The notes beneath the pieces were generated by a model. That model was not told where the DNA came from. It saw nothing but the letters and a program-made list of their open reading frames with translations, and ran no database searches. A stretch of DNA of 64,000 bases from Staphylococcus sp. 17KM0847 (GTDB taxonomy: Bacteria; Bacillota; Bacilli; Staphylococcales; Staphylococcaceae). The stretch lies in NCBI RefSeq assembly GCF_013463155.1, contig NZ_CP040781.1, positions 930,001 through 994,000 on the forward strand. The letters are read 5' to 3'. How positions within the stretch are numbered: position 1 is the stretch's first letter; every line of letters starts with the position of its first letter. Position numbers and translations under genes: made by a program. Positions 21,040 to 30,503 of the stretch are shown piece after piece.

Positions 21040-21104
21040 TGCACTTGATTTTCATGATAGAATAGAATACGAAATCTATTTATGGTTTAAGGAGTGTTAT
21101 GACA

Positions 21105-21377
21105 ATGGCAAATTTTGATAAAACGATGAAGTTTAATTATGATGAAATTCCAAAAGCAGATGTCGCAACTGTTTTGAACAATGTATATCACACTTTGGAA
21201 GAGCGTGGTTACAATGCAGTTAATCAAATTGTAGGCTATTTATTGTCAGGTGACCCAGCATATATCCCACGTCATAACGAAGCACGTAATCAAATTAGAC
21301 ATATTGATCGAGATGATATCATGGAAGAACTTGTATCATTCTACTTAAAGCATAGCGATACGGATGACCATGCTTAA
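21105..21377 (+). CDS. IreB family regulatory phosphoprotein (UPF0297)
   Basis: The 90-residue protein matches the UPF0297/YrzL/IreB family in length and in the conserved [40 protein letters not shown] region (positions about 23-62, quoted as a family hallmark). In Enterococcus IreB is a substrate of the Ser/Thr kinase IreK and affects cephalosporin resistance; in staphylococci its role is unproven. ATG codons lie at 21099 and 21105. The second is chosen because AAGGAG at 21089-21094 has better spacing. The 3' end overlaps ruvX. The order alaS-ireB-ruvX-yrzB is conserved in Bacillales. Confidence 0.88.
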   Translation: MANFDKTMKFNYDEIPKADVATVLNNVYHTLEERGYNAVNQIVGYLLSGDPAYIPRHNEARNQIRHIDRDDIMEELVSFYLKHSDTDDHA

Positions 21378-21798
21378 ACATAAAATTATTGGTCTCGATG
21401 TAGGAAGTAGAACGGTTGGTGTAGCAATTAGCGACATGATGGGTTGGACAGCGCAAGGGTTAGATACACTCCATATCAATGAGCAAGAAAATCAGCTCGG
21501 ACTTGAAACCTTAATTGATATTATTAAGCAAGAGCGTGTAGGGACAGTCGTTATTGGATTGCCTAAAAATATGAATAATTCTATTGGCTTTCGTGGTGAA
21601 GCATCATTGCAATACAAAGAGGCATTAGCAGAACGTATGCCCGATTTAAAAATTATTATGTGGGATGAGCGTTTAAGTACGATGGCAGCAGAACGCTCAT
21701 TGCTTGAGGCTGATGTTTCGAGAGCAAAGCGTAAAAAAGTAATTGATAAAATGGCGGCTGTATTTATATTACAAGGCTATTTGGATTCATTAAATTAA
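21370..21798 (+). CDS. ruvX: putative pre-16S rRNA nuclease YqgF/RuvX
   Basis: The 142-residue RNase H-fold protein belongs to the YqgF family. The family was first called a Holliday-junction resolvase and is now implicated in processing the 5' end of 16S rRNA. Signature segments are [16 protein letters not shown] at the N terminus, [16 protein letters not shown] in the middle and [21 protein letters not shown] with conserved acidic residues (each quoted in part). The ATG at 21370 is preferred because orthologues begin ML-HKI. It overlaps the upstream IreB gene by 8 bp. Confidence 0.92.
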   Translation: MLKHKIIGLDVGSRTVGVAISDMMGWTAQGLDTLHINEQENQLGLETLIDIIKQERVGTVVIGLPKNMNNSIGFRGEASLQYKEALAERMPDLKIIMWDERLSTMAAERSLLEADVSRAKRKKVIDKMAAVFILQGYLDSLN

Positions 21799-21811
21799 GG
21801 AGAGAGCAAAT

Positions 21812-22135
21812 ATGACAAACGAAAACCATAAAATGAACGAGTTAGAAATAAATAATGATGAAGCATTATTAACATTGTATGATGAAGAAGGAAACGAAGT
21901 ATTATATCGTAAAATGTTAGAGTTTTATCATCCTGAATTTGAAAAAGAATATGTCATTTTGGCTGAAGAAGGTGCACAGGCAGATGAAGATGATTTAATT
22001 GAACTTGTTCCAATGATTAATCAGCCGGATGAATCAGGTGAAGGTGGCCGTTTTATCCCAATTGAATCAGAAGAAGAATGGGATATGATTGAAGAAGTGG
22101 TAAATACAAACTTCGATGAACCAGAAGAGGCATAA
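21812..22135 (+). CDS. DUF1292 protein (UPF0473, YrzB)
   Basis: The 107-residue, very acidic cytosolic protein has the DUF1292 core ([31 protein letters not shown]). Function is unknown. It is nearly always linked to ireB and ruvX in Firmicutes, as here, with 13 bp after ruvX. GGAGAG precedes the ATG. A strong terminator follows at 22168, so it closes the ireB-ruvX-yrzB group. Confidence 0.9.
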   Translation: MTNENHKMNELEINNDEALLTLYDEEGNEVLYRKMLEFYHPEFEKEYVILAEEGAQADEDDLIELVPMINQPDESGEGGRFIPIESEEEWDMIEEVVNTNFDEPEEA

Positions 22136-22167
22136 TTATCTGGTGTGTTATAGCATAGAAAGTGATA

Positions 22168-22205
22168 GAGCTGATGAGATAATGATCTCATCAGTTCTAT
22201 TTTCT
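22168..22205 (+). terminator. terminator after the DUF1292 gene
   Basis: GAGCTGATGAGAT (22168-22180) pairs with ATCTCATCAGTTC (22185-22197), followed by a T-rich tract. Confidence 0.85.
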
Positions 22206-22507
22206 TTCGTTTTATTTTATGATAAAATGTAATGAAGTTATTTCGGAAAGATAATGAAGCAGTATGGGAAGTGTGATTTTTTTAAGAGAATGAGATGTCT
22301 GATTTATGCTTGAATGATGATGAATAGTTGCCTCAATCTCTATAAAAAATTAAGGTTATTATTCTGCTTGCGATTAAAAAGTACTGCTGTTCGATGCACT
22401 TTCTTTTCGGGTTATATTTTGTGCAATTTGCCAAATCAGTCACAGCGACTGGTTTATTTTTTGATGATTTTTATGAATAAGAAGCCTAATCAAAGGAAGT
22501 TTATATA
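22206..22507. other. intergenic region upstream of trmR
   Basis: About 300 bp of AT-rich sequence without a convincing gene. A 64-codon frame at 22314-22508 has no ribosome-binding site and no recognisable family. In Bacillus subtilis the gene mltG (yrrL) lies between yrzB and yrrM; no trace of it is visible here. AAAGGAAG near 22493 is the ribosome-binding site of the next gene. Confidence 0.5.
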
Positions 22508-23152
22508 ATGGAAAATTTAAATCAATCTTATTTTTTAAGTTTGCAATCATATAACAGTGCGTTAGATGAATTGCGTGCATTTGCTGAAGCTAATCAAGTC
22601 CCTATTGTTGATCAATTATCATTAGATTTGATTAAGCAAATGATAAGGATTGTACAGCCACATCAAATTTTAGAACTGGGTACGGCAATAGGTTACAGTA
22701 GTATGCATTTCGCATCTGTTGCACCAGATATTCATATTACAACAATAGAACGCAATCCAGAAATGATTGTACAGGCGAAACAGCACTTTAAAACTTTTGG
22801 TTATACGGATCGAATTCGATTGATTGAGGCAGATGCAACACAAGCATTTTCACAAGTCAATGACAGAATATATGATATGATTTTTATCGATGCAGCAAAG
22901 GCGCAATCTCAAAAGTTTTTCGAAATATATAGTCCTCTATTAAGAGACGGGGGGATTATTATTACAGACAATGTTCTATACCATGGTTTTGTGGCTAATA
23001 TCGATATCGTACGTAGTCGTAATGTGAAGCAGATGGTAAAAAAAGTTCAAAAGTTTAATCAGTGGTTGAGTGAACAGACTGATTTTAAAACAAATTTTGT
23101 AAATATAGATGACGGATTAGCAATTTCAATAAAGGAGCGTAAATATGACTGA
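22508..23152 (+). CDS. trmR: SAM-dependent O-methyltransferase, probable tRNA 5-hydroxyuridine methyltransferase TrmR
   Basis: The 214-residue class I methyltransferase has the SAM-binding motif ILELGTAIGYSS at residues 54-65, the acidic turn TTIERNPEMI and the metal-associated FIDAAKAQ and TDNVLYHG segments of the catechol-O-methyltransferase-like group. In B. subtilis the orthologue YrrM (TrmR) methylates 5-hydroxyuridine 34 to 5-methoxyuridine in tRNA. The same neighbours trhP1 and trhP2, which supply the hydroxyl group, follow here and overlap by 8 bp. That context makes the TrmR assignment strong. Confidence 0.88.
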   Translation: MENLNQSYFLSLQSYNSALDELRAFAEANQVPIVDQLSLDLIKQMIRIVQPHQILELGTAIGYSSMHFASVAPDIHITTIERNPEMIVQAKQHFKTFGYTDRIRLIEADATQAFSQVNDRIYDMIFIDAAKAQSQKFFEIYSPLLRDGGIIITDNVLYHGFVANIDIVRSRNVKQMVKKVQKFNQWLSEQTDFKTNFVNIDDGLAISIKERKYD

Positions 23153-24074
23153 ATTATTAGTAACTCCGAAATCTCTCAGTCACATAGAGACATTGATAGA
23201 TAAAGGGGCAGATGCGTTTGTTATTGGTGAAGAGAAGTTTGGTCTTCGCTTAGCAGGAGAGTTTAATAGAGAAGATATGAAACAAGCTGTGTCACTTATT
23301 CATCGGGCAGGTAAAAAAGCATATGCCGCTGTTAATGGTATTTTTCATAATTATCATATTCCAGCAGTAGAAGATTATATCCAATTTTTACATGATATAC
23401 GTGTAGACCGTATTATTTTTGGTGATCCAGCAGTTGTAATGCTTGTCAAACAACAGGAAAATCCCATTCCCTTACATTGGAATGCTGAAACTTTAGTAAC
23501 GAACTATTTTCAGTGTAACTACTGGGGACAACGTGGTGCGAGAAGAGCTGTACTCGCACGCGAACTCAGTTTAGAAGAAATATTGAATATCAAAGCACAT
23601 GCTGATGTTGAAATTGAGGTACAGGTTCATGGTATGACGTGTATGTTCCAATCTAAACGTATGTTACTAGGGAATTACTATACATTTCAAGAGCGTCAAA
23701 TGAAAATTAAGCGTACGGATCTTGAAGAAGAGACACAGTTATTATTGTATGACGAAGAGCGTGACAATAAGTATCCAGTGTATGAAGATTACAATGGGAC
23801 GCATATTATGTCACCTAATGATATATGCTTGATTGAAGAACTGGAACCGTTATTTGAAGCAGGAATAGATAGTTTGAAAATTGATGGTTTACTTCATAGT
23901 GAAGCATATATTAATGTTGTGACACAACAGTATCGTGAAGCAATCGACTTGTATCACGAAGATCCTGAAATATATGAAGATGAAAAATTTATGCTCGTAG
24001 ATCCAATTGAAGCCATTCAACCTGAGCATCGACCATTTGACGAAGGTTTTTATTACAAACAAACAGTATATTAA
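23145..24074 (+). CDS. trhP1: U32-family tRNA hydroxylation protein TrhP1 (YrrN)
   Basis: The 309-residue peptidase-U32-family protein is one half of the prephenate-dependent system that hydroxylates U34 of tRNA (TrhP1 and TrhP2 in B. subtilis). The U32 signature appears as EVQVHGMTCMFQSKRMLLGNYY (about residues 163-184, quoted in part), with ISPND-type and SLKIDGLLHS segments. It retains just one of the cysteines seen in TrhP2, which suggests that the partner holds any iron-sulfur cluster. It overlaps trmR by 8 bp and is followed 17 bp later by trhP2. Confidence 0.88.
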   Translation: MTELLVTPKSLSHIETLIDKGADAFVIGEEKFGLRLAGEFNREDMKQAVSLIHRAGKKAYAAVNGIFHNYHIPAVEDYIQFLHDIRVDRIIFGDPAVVMLVKQQENPIPLHWNAETLVTNYFQCNYWGQRGARRAVLARELSLEEILNIKAHADVEIEVQVHGMTCMFQSKRMLLGNYYTFQERQMKIKRTDLEEETQLLLYDEERDNKYPVYEDYNGTHIMSPNDICLIEELEPLFEAGIDSLKIDGLLHSEAYINVVTQQYREAIDLYHEDPEIYEDEKFMLVDPIEAIQPEHRPFDEGFYYKQTVY

Positions 24075-24091
24075 TTTGAGGAGAGATAAGG

Positions 24092-25357
24092 ATGAAGGTA
24101 CTAGAGGAAATACAAGCTGATGTCGCACCCAAAGTTAAAAAGCCAGAACTACTAGCACCTGCGGGTAACCTTGAAAAGTTGAAAATTGCTATTCATTATG
24201 GTGCAGATGCTGTTTTTCTAGGTGGTCAAGAATATGGATTGCGTTCAAATGCAGATAATTTTACAATTGACGAAATTCGCGAAGGTGTTGAATTCGCAAA
24301 TCGATATAACGCGAAAGTATATATTACAACAAATATTATTGCGCATGATGAAAATATGGATGGGCTTGAGTCGTATCTCATGCAATTAGAGGGTACGGGA
24401 GCTACGGGGATTATCGTAGCAGACCCACTTATTATTGAAACATGTAAACGTGTCGCACCAAAGTTAGAGATTCACCTTTCTACACAGCAATCACTCAGCA
24501 ATTATAAAGCTGTAGAGTATTGGAAAGAAGAAGGCTTAGACCGAGTCGTACTTGCACGTGAAACTGGTGCCATGGAAATGAAAGAGATGAAAGATAAGGT
24601 AGATATTGAAATTGAAGCCTTTATTCACGGTGCGATGTGTATCGCATATTCTGGGCGTTGTACACTAAGTAACCATATGACAGCACGAGATTCTAACCGT
24701 GGTGGCTGTTGCCAAAGCTGTCGCTGGGATTATGATTTATTGACAGTCGATAAAGATGGCGAGTTGGATGTATATTATGAAGATGGTAAAGCTGTACCGT
24801 TTGCGATGAGTCCACGTGATTTGAAACTGATTGAGTCGATTCCCAATATGATGGATTTAGGTATTGATTCTTTGAAAATAGAAGGACGTATGAAGTCAAT
24901 CCATTACATTGCAACCGTTGTTTCAGTATATCGTAAAGTGATCGATGCATATGCAGCAGATCCAGACAACTTTAAAATTAAGCCAGAATGGTTAGTAGAG
25001 CTAGATAAATGTGCAAATCGTGACACTGCGCCTGCTTTCTTTAAGGGAACGCCTGGATATGAAGAGCAAATGTTTGGCAATGAGTCTGCTAAGAAATCAC
25101 CGTTTGATTTTATCGGATTGGTTTTAGCCTATGATGAAACAACACAAATTGCAACAATTCAACAGCGTAACCATTTTAAACCGGGACAAGAAGTGGAGTT
25201 TTTTGGACCAGAGATTGATACGTTTACACAAGTCGTTGATGCTATTTATGATGAAGAAGGTAATGAACTTGATGCAGCAAGACATCCATTGCAAATTGTA
25301 CAAATCAAAGTAGATCGCCCCATTTATCCGAATAATATGATGAGAAAAGAGGTATAA
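24092..25357 (+). CDS. trhP2: U32-family tRNA hydroxylation protein TrhP2 (YrrO)
   Basis: The 421-residue U32-family protein is the larger partner for forming 5-hydroxyuridine at tRNA position 34. Key features are [15 protein letters not shown] near residue 19, the U32 box [21 protein letters not shown], the cysteine-rich [11 protein letters not shown] that is a candidate iron-sulfur ligand set, [10 protein letters not shown], and a C-terminal beta-barrel extension. GGAGAG precedes the ATG. It forms a unit with trmR, trhP1 and probably udk, which follows after 2 bp. Confidence 0.9.
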   Translation: MKVLEEIQADVAPKVKKPELLAPAGNLEKLKIAIHYGADAVFLGGQEYGLRSNADNFTIDEIREGVEFANRYNAKVYITTNIIAHDENMDGLESYLMQLEGTGATGIIVADPLIIETCKRVAPKLEIHLSTQQSLSNYKAVEYWKEEGLDRVVLARETGAMEMKEMKDKVDIEIEAFIHGAMCIAYSGRCTLSNHMTARDSNRGGCCQSCRWDYDLLTVDKDGELDVYYEDGKAVPFAMSPRDLKLIESIPNMMDLGIDSLKIEGRMKSIHYIATVVSVYRKVIDAYAADPDNFKIKPEWLVELDKCANRDTAPAFFKGTPGYEEQMFGNESAKKSPFDFIGLVLAYDETTQIATIQQRNHFKPGQEVEFFGPEIDTFTQVVDAIYDEEGNELDAARHPLQIVQIKVDRPIYPNNMMRKEV

Positions 25358-25359
25358 CT

Positions 25360-25986
25360 ATGACGCCCACAACGATTATCGGTATTGCAGGTGGCTCAGG
25401 TTCTGGTAAAACTTCTGTCACAAATAAGATTATGAATAATTTACAGGGTCATAGTGTTGCGCTCATTGAACAAGATTACTATTATAAAGATCAGTCACAT
25501 TTAACATTTGATGAACGTTTGGAAACCAATTATGATCATCCATTCGCATTTGATAATGATTTATTGATTCAGAATTTGCAGGATTTATGTGCAGGTTATG
25601 AGGTGGAAGTGCCAACGTATGATTATTCAAATCATACACGAAGTGATAAAACCATTGCATTTCAACCTAAAGATGTTATCATCGTAGAAGGTATATTTGC
25701 GCTTGAAAACGAAGCATTACGCAATATGATGGATGTTAAAATATATGTTGATACAGATGCAGATTTACGTATTCTTCGTAGATTATTACGAGATACAAAA
25801 GAGCGTGGACGTACAATGGATTCTGTTATTGAGCAATATTTAGGCGTTGTTCGACCTATGCATAATCAATTTATCGAGCCAACGAAAAAGTTTGCAGACA
25901 TCATCATTCCAGAAGGTGGTAGTAATAAAGTAGCAATTGATATTATGACTACTAAAATCCAAGCGCTTGTTCAAAAAAAAGATTAA
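25360..25986 (+). CDS. udk: uridine/cytidine kinase
   Basis: The 208-residue enzyme phosphorylates uridine and cytidine to UMP and CMP in pyrimidine salvage. Walker [10 protein letters not shown] is at residues 11-19, with VEGIFALE and [11 protein letters not shown] (lid) following. A ribosome-binding AGAGGT lies within the end of trhP2. greA follows 22 bp downstream, the order known from Bacillales. Confidence 0.95.
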   Translation: MTPTTIIGIAGGSGSGKTSVTNKIMNNLQGHSVALIEQDYYYKDQSHLTFDERLETNYDHPFAFDNDLLIQNLQDLCAGYEVEVPTYDYSNHTRSDKTIAFQPKDVIIVEGIFALENEALRNMMDVKIYVDTDADLRILRRLLRDTKERGRTMDSVIEQYLGVVRPMHNQFIEPTKKFADIIIPEGGSNKVAIDIMTTKIQALVQKKD

Positions 25987-26008
25987 ATTAATAAAAGGAA
26001 GATGGCAT

Positions 26009-26485
26009 ATGGAAAATCAAAAACAATACCCTATGACACAAGAAGGGTTTGAAAAATTAGAAAAAGAACTTGAAGAACTTAAAACGGTTAAAAGACCTGA
26101 AGTTGTTGAAAAAATTAAAGTCGCACGCAGCTTTGGTGACCTATCAGAGAACTCTGAGTACGATGCGGCAAAAGATGAGCAAGGCTTTATCGAACAAGAT
26201 ATTCAACGCATCGAAACGATGTTGCGTCATGCATTAATCATTGAAGATACAGGCGATAACAATGTTGTTCAAATTGGTAAAACAGTTACTTTTGTAGAGT
26301 TACCGGGAGATGAAGAAGAAAGTTACCAAATTGTCGGTTCGGCAGAATCTGATGCTTTTAACGGTAAAATTTCAAATGAATCACCAATGGCACAAGCTTT
26401 GATTGGCAAACAGTTAAATGAAGAAGTTCGTGTTCCATTACCAAATGGTGGAGAAATGAATGTAAAAATTACGGATATTAAATAA
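26009..26485 (+). CDS. greA: transcription elongation factor GreA
   Basis: The 158-residue factor rescues backtracked RNA polymerase by stimulating transcript cleavage. The N-terminal coiled coil ([17 protein letters not shown]) is followed by [17 protein letters not shown] at the tip with the acidic residues that act in the polymerase channel. The C-terminal FKBP-like domain ends at VKITDIK. AAGGAAG gives the ribosome-binding site for ATG 26009; the frame open upstream belongs to the end of udk. A terminator follows at 26500. Confidence 0.96.
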   Translation: MENQKQYPMTQEGFEKLEKELEELKTVKRPEVVEKIKVARSFGDLSENSEYDAAKDEQGFIEQDIQRIETMLRHALIIEDTGDNNVVQIGKTVTFVELPGDEEESYQIVGSAESDAFNGKISNESPMAQALIGKQLNEEVRVPLPNGGEMNVKITDIK

Positions 26486-26499
26486 TAGCAATACTCAGA

Positions 26500-26538
26500 A
26501 CTACTAAAGATTTTAATGTATCTTTAGTAGTTTTTTTA
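26500..26538 (+). terminator. terminator after greA
   Basis: ACTACTAAAGA (26500-26510) pairs with TCTTTAGTAGT (26521-26531) and is followed by a run of seven T. Confidence 0.88.
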
Positions 26539-26885
26539 GTTCTATTAAGGTGGAGACGCTGCGATATAATTTTGTTCATTTTCACAAAATTATATCGTGT
26601 CAAGAAATTATATTGATCGAGATGATGAATCAATGGAAGTTATAAAACGTTAATATCGCATAATAAATAGTATAGAAATACGACTTATTAAGAAGGTTGA
26701 TATGATGTTATTTCATCAAAGAAAAAGATGATGAGAAGGCTTAATATTGCTATTTTACAATAAAATTATGACAGAACAACATACATTGAATATTCATTGC
26801 TCATTTAATGTTATTTCTTTTCCGTATTTTATATATTAAAGAAAAATGATATTTCAACAGCTTATTATTATAGACAAACATTGAA
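26539..26885. other. AT-rich intergenic region with a perfect 14-bp inverted repeat
   Basis: CGATATAATTTTGT (26562-26575) and ACAAAATTATATCG (26584-26597) are perfectly complementary around an 8-base spacer. There is no T-run, so it is not an obvious terminator; it could be an operator or RNA hairpin. The remaining sequence up to the pxp promoter holds no frame or motif that I can identify. Confidence 0.55.
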
Positions 26886-26914
26886 TTGTCAGCCTAAAAC
26901 AATAATGATAAAAT
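26886..26914 (+). promoter_or_regulatory. putative SigmaA promoter of the pxpB operon
   Basis: TTGTCA (26886-26891) and TAAAAT (26909-26914) are 17 bp apart and 37 bp before the pxpB start, with no terminator between them. Confidence 0.55.
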
Positions 26915-26950
26915 TAAGCGGTGTAAGGGTTTTCTGAAAGGGGGATGAAG

Positions 26951-27682
26951 ATGGAATTTAAGCAAATTAGTGAACAAGCGTTCATGATTTATTTTGATGC
27001 TGTTATCGATGAAGAAACATTTAATGAAGTGAATGTTGTTTCTGACTATCTTAAAACATTAGATGAACCATATATTAAAGAAGTTGTACCGTCTTATCGA
27101 GCAATTTTGGTTTATTTTGATGGCATGGCTATTACGTACGATGCGTTGTTAGAGACGTTAAACTTAACAGCATTGACACGTACGTCAACAACACAAAATA
27201 GATCACGGCGTATTGTTAATATTCCTGTTTTATATGGTGGTAAGTGGGGACCAGATTTAGAATATGTTGCAGAACATAATCAATTATCAGTAGAGTCTGT
27301 GATTCGTTATCATACGGAAAGTTACTATCTTGTGTATATGATTGGTTTTATGCCGGGATTTCCATTTTTGGGAGGTCTTGATACACATATTCATACACCA
27401 CGTAAAGCAGAGCCACGTCTTCAAATACCAGCAGGTTCTGTTGGAATCGCAAACAATCAAACAGGTCTTTACCCTGCGGACTCACCGGGAGGTTGGCAGA
27501 TTATTGGACGTACACCGATTGATGTTTTTGATTTAAATCGGGATCCAAAAATACTATATCAGCCGGGTGATAAAATTAAATTTTATGCCATTAATGAAGA
27601 ACAATTTTTACATATTCAGAAGTATGTGGAGAAAAAGTTGTTAGACTATGATGAATGGGTGAGGATTAGTTATGAGCATTAA
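26951..27682 (+). CDS. pxpB: 5-oxoprolinase subunit PxpB (KipI/AHS1 family)
   Basis: The 243-residue protein belongs to the KipI/AHS1 family, the first half of the cyclophilin-like carboxyltransferase region of urea carboxylase and a subunit of ATP-dependent 5-oxoprolinase. Signature segments are GFMPGFPFLGGL near residues 133-144, PRLQIPAGSVGIANNQTGLYP and SPGGWQIIGRTP. ATG codons exist at 26945 and 26951; the second is better spaced from AAAGGGGG at 26937-26944. It starts a six-gene operon and overlaps pxpC by 11 bp. The founding Bacillus name kipI reflects an inhibitory effect on the kinase KinA, which is not expected in a non-sporulating Staphylococcus. Confidence 0.9.
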   Translation: MEFKQISEQAFMIYFDAVIDEETFNEVNVVSDYLKTLDEPYIKEVVPSYRAILVYFDGMAITYDALLETLNLTALTRTSTTQNRSRRIVNIPVLYGGKWGPDLEYVAEHNQLSVESVIRYHTESYYLVYMIGFMPGFPFLGGLDTHIHTPRKAEPRLQIPAGSVGIANNQTGLYPADSPGGWQIIGRTPIDVFDLNRDPKILYQPGDKIKFYAINEEQFLHIQKYVEKKLLDYDEWVRISYEH

Positions 27683-28697
27683 AATCATGAAGTCAGGTTT
27701 ATTTACAACTGTTCAAGATTTAGGACGTTTTGGTCATCAATCAGAAGGTTTTTCACCAGCGGGCGTAATGGATCGTCCAAGCTATGAAATATTAAATGCT
27801 TTGCTAGAGACAGATCATCAACCTGCATTAGAAATAACGATGATAGGACCTAAAATCAAATTTTTGTCACAAAATTTATTCGCTATCGCTGGGGCTCAAT
27901 TTTCTGCGACATTAAATGGTGAATCTATTCCACATCAAACGGTTATTCGCGCAGAATATGGTGATATATTAGACTTAGGTACGGCTTTAGAGGGTGTGCG
28001 TGCTTATGTAGGGTTTGCAGAAACTTTAGATATTCCAATGGTTGAGGGGAGTTATGCGACCCATACGCGAACGAGAGTCGGTGGATATAAAGGGCGTGTA
28101 CTCAAAGATAACGATATCATTCCGACTCATCCCAGCAATATAGATATGAGTTTAATCGGGCGTTCTAGTGATTTTAGGAGTTTTAGTGTAGCAGGGGATT
28201 TGCCCATAGGTATTATGGATGGCCCACAACTTGAATCCTTTTCAAGACGTACAATAGCTGAAATAGAACACATTGAATTTCAAGTGTCGGAAAGTTCAGA
28301 CCGGATGGGGTATCGTCTCAAAGGTGAACCGATTAAACCAATGGAGAGTGCAGATATCATCTCTGAACCCGTAGCACTAGGGAGTGTTCAAGTTCCGAAA
28401 GATGGCAATCCGATTATCCTCCTAAATGATCGTCAAACGGTTGGAGGTTATACCAAAATTGGAACAGTCATTGATAGTGATATTGTTGATATTGTGCAGA
28501 AAAGACCGGGAGATACTATTAAGTTTGAGTGGGTGACATTTAACGAAGCAAATGAGATTTTAGCACGTAAAGGGCGAAAATTAGAAGATGCCAAAGAAAA
28601 GTTAAAACGTTATCCTAAGCGCTATTTAAAAGATATTCGACCAACACAACGAAAAATTAAAAGTGTATTAAAAGGAGATAGCATACCATGGACTTAA
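27672..28697 (+). CDS. pxpC: 5-oxoprolinase subunit PxpC (KipA/AHS2 family)
   Basis: The 341-residue AHS2/KipA-family protein is the partner of PxpB. It opens with SGLFTTVQDLGRFGHQSEG and SPAGVMDRPSYE, the typical family N terminus, and contains DGPQLESF, SSDRMGYRLKG and QTVGGYTKIGTV. The family forms the second half of the carboxyltransferase-like region of urea amidolyases. The gene overlaps pxpB by 11 bp and accB by 10 bp, which argues for stoichiometric, coupled production of this complex with the biotin carrier. Confidence 0.9.
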   Translation: MSIKIMKSGLFTTVQDLGRFGHQSEGFSPAGVMDRPSYEILNALLETDHQPALEITMIGPKIKFLSQNLFAIAGAQFSATLNGESIPHQTVIRAEYGDILDLGTALEGVRAYVGFAETLDIPMVEGSYATHTRTRVGGYKGRVLKDNDIIPTHPSNIDMSLIGRSSDFRSFSVAGDLPIGIMDGPQLESFSRRTIAEIEHIEFQVSESSDRMGYRLKGEPIKPMESADIISEPVALGSVQVPKDGNPIILLNDRQTVGGYTKIGTVIDSDIVDIVQKRPGDTIKFEWVTFNEANEILARKGRKLEDAKEKLKRYPKRYLKDIRPTQRKIKSVLKGDSIPWT

Positions 28698-29125
28698 AAC
28701 AAATCGAACAAACATTAGCTTTATTAAAAACATATGGTGCAAAACACTTTAAATATCGAGATGATGAGTTGGAGTTAGAATTAGATATTCCAACATCACA
28801 ACAAAATAATGATTATGCGATTACACCAAGAGTACCCGATGTAGAAACGCCTCAAGCCGCTGCTGTACAAGAAGAGGAGGCTGCAACTTATAAAGAAGTG
28901 CGCTCTCAAATGATTGGTACTTTTTATTTGCAAGATGAAAAAGAATTGACGAAACCTGTGATTAAAGTAGGGGACCATATCAATAAGGGAGATATTATTG
29001 GTTATGTTGAAGCGATGAAAGTGATGAATGAAGTAACATCTGACGAATCCGGTGAAATAGCAGAAATACTTGTGGATCACGGTGAGAATATTGAACATCA
29101 TCAAGTCATTATCAAATTGAAGTAA
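28688..29125 (+). CDS. accB: biotin carboxyl carrier protein
   Basis: The 145-residue AccB-type carrier has an N-terminal helical region, a charged linker (residues about 38-73) and a C-terminal biotinyl domain. The target lysine is K111 in VEAMKVMNEV. It would carry carboxybiotin between the biotin carboxylase encoded next (accC) and a carboxyltransferase. No accA or accD carboxyltransferase genes lie nearby, so it may serve PxpB/PxpC rather than, or in addition to, acetyl-CoA carboxylase. Whether this is the only AccB of the organism cannot be seen from this window. Confidence 0.88.
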   Translation: MDLKQIEQTLALLKTYGAKHFKYRDDELELELDIPTSQQNNDYAITPRVPDVETPQAAAVQEEEAATYKEVRSQMIGTFYLQDEKELTKPVIKVGDHINKGDIIGYVEAMKVMNEVTSDESGEIAEILVDHGENIEHHQVIIKLK

Positions 29126-29138
29126 GGGGGATATGCAG

Positions 29139-30503
29139 ATGTATCGAGTATTGGTCGCCAACAGAGGTGAAATAGCTGTACGTATTATTCGTGCGCTACG
29201 TGAAATGAATATGGAATCCGTTGCAGTCTATGCAGTTGGAGATGAAGAGAGTTTACACGTTAAATTAGCAGATTATGCAGTATGTATTGGGAATGCCAAT
29301 CCTTTAGATAGCTATCTTAACATTCGAAACATTTTATCTGCGGCTGAGATTACAAATGCCAATGCCATTCATCCTGGATATGGTTTTTTATCTGAAAGTC
29401 CCGTTTTTGCGGAGAAAGTTGAGAGTGAAGGACTTTACTTTATCGGACCAACGAAAAAAACAATGGAGTTAATGGGTGACAAAATCACAGCACGTCAAAC
29501 AGTTGATGAAGCGGGAGTACCGATTATCCCCGGTTCTAAATCTTCTGTTGAGTCCGTAGCCGAAGTCAAAGCATTGGCAGAATCTCTAGGATATCCACTT
29601 GTATTAAAAGCCGCAAGTGGTGGAGGCGGTAAAGGTATACGTATCGTTAAAAATGAAGGGATGTTAGAACAAGCTTTTAAAGAAGCCAAAAGCGAAGGGA
29701 ATAAATATTTTAACGATGATCGTGTTTATGTTGAAGCATTTATTCCGGTAGCCAAGCATGTTGAAGTACAAGTACTCGGTGATGGTTCAACGCACTTTAT
29801 TCATCTTGGAGAGCGTGATTGCTCGGTACAGAGAAAAAATCAAAAATTGATTGAAGAATCACCATGTAGTGCATTAACGCATGAAAAACGTGAGAAAATG
29901 TGTAATGATGCAGTGAAAGTTGCACGTGCCGCTCATTATCGAAGTGCAGGCACAATCGAGTTTTTAGTGACTGAAGATGCATATTACTTTATCGAAATGA
30001 ATGCACGTATTCAAGTTGAACATACCGTTACAGAAATGCGAACAAATATTGATTTAGTACGTCAGCAGCTATTAATTATGCAAGAAGGTGAGCTTAAGCT
30101 ACGACAACAAGATGTTCCTTTTGAAGGTCATGTTATTGAGGCGCGTATTAATGCAGAAAACCCGGAACAAGCTTTTCGACCAACACCTGGAACAGTACAA
30201 AGATTACATTTGCCACAAGGTTTTAATGTGCGTATTGACTCATTATTATATAGCGGGTATACTGTTTCCTCGTACTACGATTCTCTTGTAGCAAAAGTTA
30301 TTGTTAAAGGTGATGATAGAGCACATGCAATCAACAAGTTGAAAGTGACATTAGATGAAATGATCATCGATGGATTTACAACAACAGCAGACTTCTTATA
30401 TGCAGTGTTATCTTATCCTCCTTATTGTGAAGGGGATGCAAGTGACGTAGACATTAAGTTTTTAGAGAGACATGACATTATCAAGGGGGCTAACCATGGT
30501 TAA
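29139..30503 (+). CDS. accC: biotin carboxylase
   Basis: The 454-residue ATP-grasp enzyme carboxylates biotin on the carrier protein using ATP and bicarbonate. It begins [19 protein letters not shown], followed by [12 protein letters not shown], the glycine-rich ATP loop [12 protein letters not shown] near 157-168, the active-site region [13 protein letters not shown] near 290-302 and the C-terminal INAENP. The ATG at 29139 has AAGGGGG 8 bp upstream; another at 29133 is too close. It overlaps pxpA by 8 bp. Membership in the pxp operon suggests a dedicated paralogue, though a general acetyl-CoA carboxylase role is possible. Confidence 0.92.
   Translation: MYRVLVANRGEIAVRIIRALREMNMESVAVYAVGDEESLHVKLADYAVCIGNANPLDSYLNIRNILSAAEITNANAIHPGYGFLSESPVFAEKVESEGLYFIGPTKKTMELMGDKITARQTVDEAGVPIIPGSKSSVESVAEVKALAESLGYPLVLKAASGGGGKGIRIVKNEGMLEQAFKEAKSEGNKYFNDDRVYVEAFIPVAKHVEVQVLGDGSTHFIHLGERDCSVQRKNQKLIEESPCSALTHEKREKMCNDAVKVARAAHYRSAGTIEFLVTEDAYYFIEMNARIQVEHTVTEMRTNIDLVRQQLLIMQEGELKLRQQDVPFEGHVIEARINAENPEQAFRPTPGTVQRLHLPQGFNVRIDSLLYSGYTVSSYYDSLVAKVIVKGDDRAHAINKLKVTLDEMIIDGFTTTADFLYAVLSYPPYCEGDASDVDIKFLERHDIIKGANHG

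Noticed and set aside
22314..22508. 64-codon frame upstream of trmR
   Set aside because: No ribosome-binding site, no family resemblance and low-complexity hydrophobic content; it looks like chance.
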